From positions 1 to 48,148 of the forward strand of contig DATDGX010000076.1 in NCBI GenBank assembly GCA_036521875.1: 48,148 nucleotides of DNA, written 5' to 3'. Positions 39,726 through 47,952 of this stretch are shown here, piece by piece. The notes beneath the pieces are model-generated. The model saw only the letters and a program-made list of their open reading frames with translations, was not told the origin of the DNA and made no database searches. Positions within the stretch are counted from its first letter, which is position 1. Every line of letters starts with the position of its first letter. The DNA is from DATDGX01 sp036521875 (GTDB taxonomy: Bacteria > Desulfobacterota > Binatia > Binatales > Binataceae). The position numbers were made by a program, and so were the translations under genes.

Positions 39726-41021
39726 CTACGGGCGATGCTCTCCTCTTTCGAGCAGTGGCTCGACGTCGCCGGTGATGAGCCGTGCACCGCGTTCGTTGCG
39801 CAGATAGACCCACGCCCATTCGGTCAGCACCAGCACGCGATTTCGAAATCCGATCAAATAGAAGATGTGTACGACCAGCCATAATATCCACGCCACGAAT
39901 CCGCTCAGGTGAATCCGGCCGAAGTCGATCACCGCCGCGGCGCGTCCAATGGTGGCCAGGGTGCCCTTGTCGGCGTAGCGGAACGGCTCCAGCGCCTCGC
40001 CGCGAATCGAATGAACGATGTTGCGTGCCGCATGCCGCCCTTCCTGCATCGCGGCCGGAGCGACTCCCGGTACCGGCTTTCCGTCCAGCTGCAACGCCGC
40101 GAGGTCGCCGATGACGAACACGCGCGGCTCGCCTCCAAGCGTCAGATCCGGCCCGACCGCGATTCGCCCCGCGCGATCCAGCGGCACGCCGAGCGAGCGC
40201 GCGAGTGGCGACGCCGCGACTCCCGCCGCCCAGATGACCGTGCGCGCCGCGAGTCTCGCGCTCGCATGATTCACGCCGTTGTCATCGACGCCGGTCACCG
40301 CGGTGCTGGTCATTACTTCGACGCCGAGCCGGTCGAGCTGCCGAGACGCGTTCGCGCTCGATTCTGGCGACATCGCAGGCAGCACTCGCGCGGCTGCCTC
40401 GATAAGCACGATTCGCGCGCGGCGCGGTTCGATTCGCCGGAAGTCGAGCGCCAGCACGCGTCGCGAGATTTCCGCGAGCGCACCCGCCATCTCGACTCCG
40501 GTCGGTCCGCCGCCGACGATCACGAACGTCAGCCATTCGCGCTGAATCGCCGGGGCGCTCTCGCGCTCGGCAGCCTCGTACGCAACCAGCACGCGGCGGC
40601 GAATCTCCAGCGCGTCCTCGACCGTCTTCAGGCCCGGCGCGGAGTGCTCCCAGTTGTCGTGGCCGAAGTACGAATGCGTCGCGCCGGTCGCGACTACCAG
40701 ATAGTCGAAGAACAACTCCTCGTCGCGAAGGACGACCTTGCGCGCGGCTAAATCAATTTTGGCGGCCTCGCCCAGGATCACCGAGACGTTGCGCTGGCGG
40801 CGCAGGATCCGCCGGATAGGTTGTGCGATGTCGCTGGGATTCAGCGCGGCGGTCGCGACCTGGTATAGCAGCGGCTGGAAGAGGTGATGGTTTCGGCGAT
40901 CGACGAGGGTGACTCGGGCCGCCGCGCCGCGGAGCCCTTTCGCCGCCGCGAGGCCGCCGAATCCACCGCCGATGATCACCACGTGCGGCGCTCCGCTGGG
41001 TGCCGTTGCGTCCGATGCCAT
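39726..41021 (-). CDS. ndh: Type II NADH:quinone oxidoreductase
   Basis: 431 residues from ATG 41021. FAD-binding VVIIGGGFGGLAAAKGL near residue 15; NAD-binding FVIVGGGPTGVEMAGALAE about residue 165; FVIGDLAALQ for the flavin; and a C-terminal membrane-associating segment WILWLVVHIFYLIGF. These are the marks of NDH-2, a non-proton-pumping dehydrogenase that passes electrons from NADH to quinone at the inner membrane. It is reversed relative to its neighbours and sits between rbfA and truB. It shares a 61-base spacer with truB, which lies head to head. Confidence 0.93.
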   Translation of the reverse strand: MASDATAPSGAPHVVIIGGGFGGLAAAKGLRGAAARVTLVDRRNHHLFQPLLYQVATAALNPSDIAQPIRRILRRQRNVSVILGEAAKIDLAARKVVLRDEELFFDYLVVATGATHSYFGHDNWEHSAPGLKTVEDALEIRRRVLVAYEAAERESAPAIQREWLTFVIVGGGPTGVEMAGALAEISRRVLALDFRRIEPRRARIVLIEAAARVLPAMSPESSANASRQLDRLGVEVMTSTAVTGVDDNGVNHASARLAARTVIWAAGVAASPLARSLGVPLDRAGRIAVGPDLTLGGEPRVFVIGDLAALQLDGKPVPGVAPAAMQEGRHAARNIVHSIRGEALEPFRYADKGTLATIGRAAAVIDFGRIHLSGFVAWILWLVVHIFYLIGFRNRVLVLTEWAWVYLRNERGARLITGDVEPLLERGEHRP

Positions 41022-41082
41022 CACTCGAAACGATCGCACAGTCCTTCCGGCCTGTCATTCTGATATGTTCGTGGCTCCGCCG

Positions 41083-41970
41083 ATGGATGGAATCATTCTC
41101 GTCGACAAGCCCGCCGGCATCAGTTCGGCCGAGGTGGTGCGCCGCGTCAAGGCGCGCGTCAAGCCCGCGCGCGTCGGCCATCTCGGAACTCTCGATCCAT
41201 TTGCCACCGGCCTGCTGCCGATCCTGGTGGGCGAGGGCACCAAGCTCGCGCCGTTCCTGGAAGGCGGCGATCGCGAGTACGCCGGGCTGATTCAGCTCGG
41301 CACCGAGACCGACACGCTCGATCGCGAGGGCGTGGTGGTCCGCACCGCCGAAGTTCCGGCGCTCGAAGCGGCGCGTCTCGCGGAGTTGGTGGCGCGCTTC
41401 AGCGGCGAGATCGAGCAGACGCCACCTGTCTACTCGGCGATCAAGCGCGGCGGAGTCCCGCTCTATCGGCTCGCGCGCAAGGGCGGCGAGGTCGCGCCGC
41501 CGGACAGCCGGCGCATCGAGATCAAACGGCTCGAACTTGCAGCGGCTGGCGCCGACGCGATTCGCTTCACCGCGCTATGCTCGCCGGGAACCTACGCGCG
41601 CTCGCTCGCGCGCGACATCGGCGTCGCACTCGGCAGCGCCGCGCATCTGGCCGAGCTTCGGCGGTTGCGCAACGGCACCTTCGCGATCGAGAACGCGATG
41701 GCGCTCGAGGAGGTGCTCGCCGCGATCGAGGCGGGCGGCGCGAATTTGTGGTTGATCGGCCTTCGCGAGGCGATTCCCGCGCTTCCCGAAATCTCGATCG
41801 ATTCCGTCCGTGAGCGGAGTCTCCGCAACGGCGACGCGCGCGCGCTTACCGAATCAGTCCCCGCGAGCGCCGCGCTCTTCAAGGTTATCTCGCACGACGG
41901 CAGGCTGATCGCGGTGGCCGAGGCGACCTCGCGCGTCACCGCGAGTATCGTCCGAATCTTCAGCGCTTGA
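41083..41970 (+). CDS. truB: tRNA pseudouridine-55 synthase
   Basis: 295 residues from ATG 41083 (41065 is an alternative). The N-terminus MDGIILVDKPAGISS matches the TruB start; GHLGTLDPFATGLLPI contains catalytic Asp38, and QTPPVYSAIKRGGVPLY and PGTYARSLARDIG are the later conserved blocks. It makes pseudouridine 55 in tRNA. TruB normally follows rbfA; here the inverted ndh separates them, so truB needs its own promoter in the short spacer. No ribosome site is convincing. Confidence 0.95.
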   Translation: MDGIILVDKPAGISSAEVVRRVKARVKPARVGHLGTLDPFATGLLPILVGEGTKLAPFLEGGDREYAGLIQLGTETDTLDREGVVVRTAEVPALEAARLAELVARFSGEIEQTPPVYSAIKRGGVPLYRLARKGGEVAPPDSRRIEIKRLELAAAGADAIRFTALCSPGTYARSLARDIGVALGSAAHLAELRRLRNGTFAIENAMALEEVLAAIEAGGANLWLIGLREAIPALPEISIDSVRERSLRNGDARALTESVPASAALFKVISHDGRLIAVAEATSRVTASIVRIFSA

Positions 41971-42021
41971 CCGGGGCCTCCGGTTCGCCCGACCACTGGG
42001 GCATCAGGGAGGTCACTTTCG

Positions 42022-42614
42022 ATGCGCACAAATATCAGCGAAGGCTCGGCGCATTCGTTCGACGTCGTCGTCGAGCGCGACGTGATGGCAACCGCTCGCG
42101 ACGGCGTGAAGCTCGCGACCGACATTTATCGGCCCGCGCTTGCGGGCAGGCCCGCGGGAGGTCGCTTCCCCGCGATCATCGAGCGCACCACGTGCAGCTC
42201 GAGCAGCTATCGCTTCAACCCGCGCTACCCGGTGCCGACGATTGGCGGAAGCATCTCGGTGGGATTCGAATTCATGGCGCCGGGCGGATTCGACACTATC
42301 CCGACGGTTACGCGCTGAATCTGACCGACTCGATAATCCGCGCGCGGTATCGGAGTTCGTTCGAGAAGCCGGAGCTGATGATGCCGGGACAAATCTACCA
42401 ATTCAGTTTCAAGCTCTATCCGACCAGCAACCTGTTCAAACGCGGGCATCGGATTCGCCTCGACGTTTCCTCGTCGAACTTTCTCCGCTTCGACGTGAAT
42501 CCGAATACCGGCGCGGCGCTCGGCGTGCCGGGCGCAATCGTGATCGCCGACAACACAATCCATCACGACGCTGCGCATCCGTCGCATATCGTGTTGCCGG
42601 TCGTAGCAGGGTAG
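42022..42614 (+). pseudogene. CocE/NonD-type hydrolase gene with internal deletion
   Basis: The first frame (42022-42318) begins as the N-terminus of a CocE/NonD hydrolase: VVVERDVMATARDGVKLATD, IYRPA and FPAIIERT. From about 42285 another frame gives the C-terminal X-Pro dipeptidyl-peptidase domain: HPDGYALNLTDSIIRARYRS, PGQIYQFSFKLYPTSNLFKR, GHRIRLDVSSSNFLRFD and NPNTG. The whole serine-hydrolase core between them, about 350-400 residues with the catalytic triad, is gone. It looks like an internal deletion that also changed frame. No active product is possible. A GGGAGG ribosome site remains before the original ATG. Confidence 0.85.
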
Positions 42615-42667
42615 CCGCGCGTCGCGCCTGCAGAGAGTGCGCGAGGGCCAATCTCGAAGCGGCGAAT

Positions 42668-44098
42668 CTACAGTGATTTGCGGCGATCGATCACGCGCCG
42701 CGCCTTGAACTCGGTCTTCGGCAGCGTCCCCGGCGCGGTGAGACGCACGCGCGGGCGCAGCTCGCAGAGACGAACCACCTCGGTGGCGATCTGCTCCGCG
42801 AGGCCGGACTGGTCGCCGACCGCCGCCCGGGTTTCCGCGACTATGGTGAACGAATCCAACACGCCTTCGGTCTCGAGCACGATCATAAACTCGTCGCCGA
42901 GCGCGTCGAACCTGCGCACAATTTCCTCGATCACGCTCGGAAAGAGCTTCAGCCCCCGGATGTTCAACATATCGTCGGCGCGGCCCTGGAAGCCGCCGCG
43001 CGCACGTGCGAAGGTCCGGCCGCAGACGCATCGCGAGTAGTCGAAGGAGGTGAAGTCGCCGACCAGAAATCGAAGCTGCGGCGATCCCTCCGAATTCAAG
43101 TTGGTGACTACGGTGAGCCCGCGCTGGCCCGGTCCTACCGGTTCGAGTCTCTCCGGATCGACCAGCTCCCAGATCTGCAAATCCTCCTGAACGTGCGTCG
43201 ACACGACGCCGGCGTCGAGCCCCTCGCGGCAGGTGAATGCCCATCCCGCCGGTACAGCTTCGGTGCATCCGTAGACGTCGTGGAGCTCGGCACCCCACGC
43301 GTGTTCGATTCGCGCGCGCGTCGAAGGAATCCCCGATGCGGGCTCGCCTCCGCAAATCACTTTCGCGATCGAGCTGGCAGCGGGATCGTGGCCCGCCTCG
43401 CGCATCGCGATCGCGAGATGGAGCACGTAGGACGGCGTCGCGGCGAGCAGGGTGGGGCGGTAGAGATCGATCATCTGCAGGCGCCGCTCGGTCGCGACTC
43501 CACCCGGCACAATCGCGACCTTCATCAGGTTGAGCGCATAATGAAGCGACCAGAAAAACACGTGTGGATTGTAGTTGGTGCAGGTGAGCGCCGAATCGCC
43601 GGCCCGGATGCCCATCGCATAGAGTGCACGCGCGCTGGTTATCGCCCATAGCTCGGCATCGAGCTGCGTGTAGCGGAACGAGCGCGGCGTCGCGGTGGTG
43701 CCCGAAGTCGAAAACACCATCCATCCGCGCTCGCGCCACGCGCGATCGTCGATCGGCGTGTAGGTTCCCCACGGGCGATGCGCGGTGACGTCGTCGGACA
43801 TCTCCTGCTTGGTGGTAAGCGGAAACTTCGCGAGGTCCGCGACCGACCTGATATCGGCGGGGCGCAGCTGCGCCGCCTTGAACTTCGCGTTGTAGAAAGG
43901 GCTGCGCTCGTATAGGTACGGAAGCATCGCGGCGAGCTTCTCTTCCTGGATGTCGCGAATTCGCGCGCGCGCGGCGGTCTCGTAATCCGGCGCCCAGAAG
44001 CGCTTGCTCGCCGGCGCTTCCATCCCGCGCGCGAATTTCCGCAGCACGGCGACCCATCGCGCATGCGCGTCGAGAATCCTTCCCGCGCGCTTCTTCAT
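42668..44098 (-). CDS. Phenylacetate-CoA ligase-like AMP-forming enzyme
   Basis: 476 residues from ATG 44098, which overlaps the stop of the next gene by four bases. ANL-type features of the PaaK branch: a leading helical part (EKLAAMLPYLYERSPFYN), MVFSTSGTTATPRS as the AMP loop, DVYGCTEAVPAGW, VTNLNSEGSPQLRFLVGDF and the small C-terminal domain ending PKTEFKARRVID. A zinc-finger-like CVCGR follows the SRC segment, as in several PaaK relatives. It activates an aromatic or other carboxylate to a CoA thioester; the true acid is unknown. It is distinct from acs at 18248. Confidence 0.85.
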   Translation of the reverse strand: MKKRAGRILDAHARWVAVLRKFARGMEAPASKRFWAPDYETAARARIRDIQEEKLAAMLPYLYERSPFYNAKFKAAQLRPADIRSVADLAKFPLTTKQEMSDDVTAHRPWGTYTPIDDRAWRERGWMVFSTSGTTATPRSFRYTQLDAELWAITSARALYAMGIRAGDSALTCTNYNPHVFFWSLHYALNLMKVAIVPGGVATERRLQMIDLYRPTLLAATPSYVLHLAIAMREAGHDPAASSIAKVICGGEPASGIPSTRARIEHAWGAELHDVYGCTEAVPAGWAFTCREGLDAGVVSTHVQEDLQIWELVDPERLEPVGPGQRGLTVVTNLNSEGSPQLRFLVGDFTSFDYSRCVCGRTFARARGGFQGRADDMLNIRGLKLFPSVIEEIVRRFDALGDEFMIVLETEGVLDSFTIVAETRAAVGDQSGLAEQIATEVVRLCELRPRVRLTAPGTLPKTEFKARRVIDRRKSL

Positions 44099-44589
44099 CG
44101 GCGTGGCGAGCGGCGGCGGAGCCGCGCAACGGCGGTCGCGATCTTTTTCGAGAGTTGCGCGAGGTCTTCGGTCGTTGCTGCAAGCGCGATCAGCGTAGAG
44201 CACGTCTCCCGGAGCATCGCGTTGAGTCCGTCGTCCTCGGAGGCGCGCAGATCCGTCCGCACTCCGACGATCGGCTTGCCGAGCGCATGAGCGTAGCCGC
44301 ATTCCCAGCACGTCCCCGAATCCGCGTCGGCGCCGTCCAGTATCGCCACCATCAAATCAGCGCGTTGGATGCTCTCGATACAGTCTCCCGCGATGGCTTT
44401 GAAGTTCGGTTTCCCGGCGCGGATAAATTTCGCGGCCCGCGCCTGCGGCAGAATGATCTCGGCGCCTGGTATCGCGGATTCGAGAGCGCCGGCAAGCTCG
44501 CGGTTCCAGATTCGCTCAGCCTGCGTGAACGGGGGACCCGCCAGGTAAATTGTGATGCGCTCGCTCAAGGAGGAATCACGTTTAGCCAA
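44095..44589 (-). CDS. Nucleoside 2-deoxyribosyltransferase-like protein
   Basis: 164 residues from a TTG start (weak ribosome site; a later TTG is possible). ITIYLAGPPF is the N-terminal loop of the family, DGADADSGTCWECGYA holds the catalytic Glu after the DxxDxGT block, and GKPIVGVRTD is the third motif. Family members transfer deoxyribose between bases or hydrolyse nucleoside bonds in salvage. Its stop overlaps the start of the CoA-ligase gene (ATGA), so the two are translated as a pair, although the chemistries seem unrelated. Some relatives act on phosphorylated or odd nucleotides, so function is only approximate. Confidence 0.8.
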   Translation of the reverse strand: MAKRDSSLSERITIYLAGPPFTQAERIWNRELAGALESAIPGAEIILPQARAAKFIRAGKPNFKAIAGDCIESIQRADLMVAILDGADADSGTCWECGYAHALGKPIVGVRTDLRASEDDGLNAMLRETCSTLIALAATTEDLAQLSKKIATAVARLRRRSPRR

Positions 44590-44600
44590 TCGGTGGCGCG

Positions 44601-44635
44601 AAAGAAAACGGGCGCAGCCTGATGGCCGCGCCCGT
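44601..44635 (-). terminator. Intrinsic terminator after the hydrolase gene
   Basis: ACGGGCGC (44608-44615) and GCGCCCGT (44628-44635) pair over eight bases with a 12-base loop. Read on the minus strand, TTTTCTTTC follows directly, as expected for a rho-independent stop of the 44659-46742 unit. The same hairpin lacks a T-run on the plus strand. Confidence 0.75.
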
Positions 44636-44658
44636 TAATCAATTCGCTTCGCTTCCGC

Positions 44659-45444
44659 TCAGCTCTTCAGGAACCCGCGCACCGCCTTCACGAACGCCTC
44701 GGGCTGCTCGTACATCAGCATGTGCCCCGCTTCCTTGATCATCTCGACCTTCGAGTTCTTGATCCGGCTGGTGAACTCCTTGGCGTAGATCGGCGGAATC
44801 AGCCGATCCGATTCGCCCCAAATCAGCAGCGTCGGCGCCGCGATCCGATACGCGCGCTTCTTGAGCCCGCGATCCGGGATCGGCCACAGGAACTTGCTCG
44901 CGGTCGCGAACCGCTTCACGCGCTCGACGTACATCGTCTCCAGCGCCTTGAAGTCCGTCGGTATCGTAGTCATGAGCTGCGCGCCCGGCGACTTGGGATC
45001 GTGAAACAGCAGTGCCGCGATCTCGTCGAGCTGCGCGGCGAACAGGTCGGGGATCGGATTGGCGTCGAGCCAGAAGCCGGCCGGCGCCGCCAGCACCAGC
45101 TTCTTCGCGCGATGGATGTCGAGCGCTGCGACTTCCGCCGCGAGCATCCCACCCATCGAGTGCCCGACGATGTTCGCGGTCGGGATGCCCAGCTCGTCCA
45201 TCAGCTGATGGAAGAACAGCGCGGCATCGACTACGTCATCGATATTCGTCTCGCCCGTCGATTCCGCGTAGCCGGGGAATTGCGGCGCGAACACCCGGAA
45301 GTCGCGCCCGAGGTCTTCCAGGAAGCCGTCGACTCCGGTGAGCCCGCCCGCGCCATGGATGAACAGCAGCGGGTCTCCGCTTTTGCCGAAGGTGTGCAGC
45401 TCGATCGAGTACTTGCCGTTTTGCGAACTATGCGTCGTGATCAT
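44659..45444 (-). CDS. Alpha/beta hydrolase
   Basis: 261 residues from an ATG overlapping the preceding stop by four bases. The oxyanion loop FIHGAGG (28-34), nucleophile Ser96 in GHSMGG, Asp213 in GESDRLIP and His241 in EAGHMLM form a complete triad of the meta-cleavage or lactonase-like branch. Substrate is unknown. Coupling with a luciferase-like monooxygenase, whose oxygenation often creates an ester or lactone, suggests that the hydrolase acts on its product; this is inference. An intrinsic terminator lies 24 bases after the stop. Confidence 0.9.
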   Translation of the reverse strand: MITTHSSQNGKYSIELHTFGKSGDPLLFIHGAGGLTGVDGFLEDLGRDFRVFAPQFPGYAESTGETNIDDVVDAALFFHQLMDELGIPTANIVGHSMGGMLAAEVAALDIHRAKKLVLAAPAGFWLDANPIPDLFAAQLDEIAALLFHDPKSPGAQLMTTIPTDFKALETMYVERVKRFATASKFLWPIPDRGLKKRAYRIAAPTLLIWGESDRLIPPIYAKEFTSRIKNSKVEMIKEAGHMLMYEQPEAFVKAVRGFLKS

Positions 45445-46742
45445 TTCGAGCTCCGGGTCTCCGCCTGCGCTCCCGTCTTGGCACGCGCCGCGCCGTTGCC
45501 GCGGCCGGTTTCGAAGTGGACCGGCGCGGGCACCGCGATCTCCGCCTGCGGCATCCGCTTCGGCGACCAGCGATCCTGGTACTCGCTCCACAGGTCGCGC
45601 ACGTACGGCATCACTTCGGTGGCGAACAGTTCCGTGTTCTTGCGCACCAGCTCCGGCGGCATCGAGCCTATCTGCATCAGCATCATCAGATGCCCGCAGT
45701 TGAGATGCTTCATCGCTTCGCGCAGTTGTTCGCGCACCGTCTTCGGCGAGCCCGCGATCACGTAGCCCTGCTCGACGAAGTCCTTCCACGTTAGACCTTC
45801 GCGCCGCAGCGCGGCCCGATCGCCGACCTGCCCGAGCATCCCGGCTTTGATCGTCTTCACCGTGCGGTAGCCCGGCGCGTCCGCGAAACCCTGGTAGACG
45901 TGCAGGCAGCGATTGTAGAAGTAGTCAAAGTGCGGCCCGTAGTCCTTCTCCGCCTGCGCGTCGGTCTCGGCGACGGCGACCACCTGCGCGAAGCCCATGC
46001 TGTAGGGGTTGAGCTCCTTGCCCTTCTTCGCCATCACTTCCCAGTAGCCGTCGGCGACCTTTTTGCCGGCGAGGTAACCGAGGAACGACAGGAAGCTGTA
46101 CTGATAGTCGTGATCGGCGCAGAAGTCGTAGGTCTCGAGCGAGCCGCCGCCCGGAATCCAGATCGGCGGACGCGGCTGCTGGAGCGGCTTGGGCCACAGG
46201 TTCACGTAGCGCAGCTTGGTGTACTTGCCGTTGAAGGAAAACACGTCCTTCGCTTCCCACGCTTTGATGATCAGCTCATGCGCCTCGTAATACTTCTCGC
46301 GGATCGTCGCGGGAACTTCGCCATAGCAGAAGTTGGTGTCCATCGAGGTGCCCACCGGGAAGCCCGCGACCAGCCGCCCGCCCGAGAGCACGTCGAGCAT
46401 CGCGAACTCCTCCGCGACCCGAATCGGCGGATTGTACAGCGCGATCGAATTGCCCAGCACGACGATATTGGCGTTGCGGGTGCGCCGCGTCAGCGCCGCC
46501 GCCATCAGGTTCGGCGAGGGCATCAGCCCGTAGGCGTTCTGGTGATGCTCGTTGACGCCGAGCCCGTCGTAGCCCATCTGGTCGGCGAACTCGAGCTGGT
46601 CGAGGTAGTCGTTGTAAAGCTGATGGCCGAGCTTGGGATCGTAGAGTTTGCGCGGGATGTCGACCCACACGCTGTGATACTTTTCCTTGAAGTCCTCCGG
46701 CAGGAACCGGTACGGCATCAGATGGAACCAGGTGAATTTCAT
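45441..46742 (-). CDS. LLM-class flavin-dependent oxidoreductase
   Basis: 433 residues with AAGGAG about 11 bases upstream of the ATG. Luciferase-like TIM barrel: MGYDGLGVNEHHQNAYGLMP near residue 60-75, PNLMAAALTRRT, LGNSIALYNPPIRVAEEFAMLD, LSGGRLVAGFPVG and a later YVIAGSPKTVREQL. The group uses FMN or F420 for oxygenation of alkanals, aminoacids or xenobiotics. Which cofactor applies here cannot be told by eye. It is the first gene of a two-gene unit with the hydrolase, and the TetR gene 40 bases upstream on the same strand is a plausible controller. Confidence 0.92.
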   Translation of the reverse strand: MKFTWFHLMPYRFLPEDFKEKYHSVWVDIPRKLYDPKLGHQLYNDYLDQLEFADQMGYDGLGVNEHHQNAYGLMPSPNLMAAALTRRTRNANIVVLGNSIALYNPPIRVAEEFAMLDVLSGGRLVAGFPVGTSMDTNFCYGEVPATIREKYYEAHELIIKAWEAKDVFSFNGKYTKLRYVNLWPKPLQQPRPPIWIPGGGSLETYDFCADHDYQYSFLSFLGYLAGKKVADGYWEVMAKKGKELNPYSMGFAQVVAVAETDAQAEKDYGPHFDYFYNRCLHVYQGFADAPGYRTVKTIKAGMLGQVGDRAALRREGLTWKDFVEQGYVIAGSPKTVREQLREAMKHLNCGHLMMLMQIGSMPPELVRKNTELFATEVMPYVRDLWSEYQDRWSPKRMPQAEIAVPAPVHFETGRGNGAARAKTGAQAETRSSK

Positions 46743-46781
46743 AGCCTCTTCTCCTTGACGGCCGTGACGCTCGCCGCGCTC

Positions 46782-47714
46782 TCACGCGGGCGGGTTCGCG
46801 GCAAGCTCGTCGGTTTCCTTTTCGCCATTATGTTTTGCGCCGCCACTCCGGGCCGCGCTTGACGACTTTGATTTTCGCATCGAGGTGGACGATGCGGTCG
46901 GCCTTGCGGCCGCCGCTGAGGTCGATGTCGCCCTTGCGGCCGCCATTGAGGCAGGCGCCGACGCCGGCGTTGAAGCCGGCGCAGGCGCCGGCATCGACGC
47001 GGGCGTCGATTTCGATGTCGTTGGCGTCGACGCGAGACTCGCGGCCGCCTCGCGATTGCGCGGCGCGGCGCCTTGCGTCGCGGCCACCAGATGCGACTCC
47101 AGCGCCTCTTCGACGAAGTGTTCGGGATTGAGTCCCGTCACGTCGCGAAAGAAATTATCGTCGCCCATCAGCATGAACGCGCCGTTGAGACTCGCCCACA
47201 TCACGGCGGCGGTCCTGGTCGGGCCCATCGCGTTCGCGATCAGGCCGGCCTCGAAACAGCCACCGATAGTGCTTTCCCAGATTCCGAAGATCTCGTGCCC
47301 CAGGTCCATCACGCGCTTGAAGTGGCGGATCTCCGATGGGCGGCGGAGCCGCTTGCGGAGCTGCGCGAAGGCGGCGGATTGCTGGCTAAGGAAAATCTCG
47401 CGCGAGTCGCGCAGATGGTCGAGATACGCGCCGGCGATCGCGCGCAACTCGTCGAGCGGCGCTAGATTGCGCGACCGAATCGCCAGGTAGCGCTCGCGCA
47501 GGCGCTCGGCGCGCTCGACGACCAGGCTCATATACAAGTCGTCGCGCGATGAGAAATACAGGTAAATAGTGCCGACCGCGACTTCAGCCTCGCGCGCCAC
47601 CATTTCGACAGTAGCAGCCTCGAGCCCATGGCCCGCGAACACCCGCGCCGCGGCAGCCAGAATCGCCCGCCCACGCGCCTCGCGCTCCCGCCGATGCCGC
47701 TCCTTGACGCTCAC
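46782..47714 (-). CDS. TetR-family regulator with long low-complexity tail
   Basis: 310 residues. The N-terminal helix-turn-helix is standard: AILAAAARVFAGHGLEAATVEMVA and AEVAVGTIYLYFSSRDDLY. A helical ligand and dimer domain follows to about residue 218. Residues 221-310 are a tail of Ala, Ser, Pro and Thr with basic patches (SMRKSKSSSAARS), quite unlike usual TetR proteins, which end near residue 200-220. It is likely a repressor of the adjacent oxidoreductase-hydrolase genes on the same strand, or of its own unit; no operator is visible to me. The ligand is unknown. Confidence 0.88.
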   Translation of the reverse strand: MSVKERHRREREARGRAILAAAARVFAGHGLEAATVEMVAREAEVAVGTIYLYFSSRDDLYMSLVVERAERLRERYLAIRSRNLAPLDELRAIAGAYLDHLRDSREIFLSQQSAAFAQLRKRLRRPSEIRHFKRVMDLGHEIFGIWESTIGGCFEAGLIANAMGPTRTAAVMWASLNGAFMLMGDDNFFRDVTGLNPEHFVEEALESHLVAATQGAAPRNREAAASLASTPTTSKSTPASMPAPAPASTPASAPASMAAARATSTSAAAARPTASSTSMRKSKSSSAARSGGAKHNGEKETDELAANPPA

Positions 47715-47805
47715 TCAGTCCCCACTGAATATCGCTTCACTTTCTGAATTCTACCTCATAGCGCCGTTCGCGAATGCTGTCAAACGCCGAATCGGTCAGG
47801 AGAGT

Positions 47806-47952
47806 ATGGGTACGCGCACCTTCCTCGCCCTCTCCGGAAGACCGGTAGGAATAGGGTACGGCCATCGGATCATTGAAGATTTCGAAGATGCAAAGCGACT
47901 TTCAGGGATTTTGATTGCTAACTCATCTCATGAATCAAGCGTCGCGACATAA
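47806..47952 (+). CDS. Possible small protein, 48 residues
   Basis: An ATG with CAGGAG four bases upstream opens 48 codons, beginning MGTRTFLALSGRPVGIGYG, with an acidic middle and a TAA at 47950-47952. Its last 25 bases overlap, on the opposite strand, the end of the partial gene at 47928-48148. No family is recognised, and length and context make chance a real possibility. Confidence 0.25.
   Translation: MGTRTFLALSGRPVGIGYGHRIIEDFEDAKRLSGILIANSSHESSVAT

Noticed and set aside
45900..46862. 320-codon plus-strand open frame opposite the luciferase-like gene
   Set aside because: It is a shadow of a strongly supported minus-strand gene with ribosome site and family motifs.
46885..47490. Plus-strand Ala/Val-rich open frame opposite the TetR tail
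   Set aside because: Repetitive GC-rich DNA keeps several frames open; only the minus strand has a helix-turn-helix domain.
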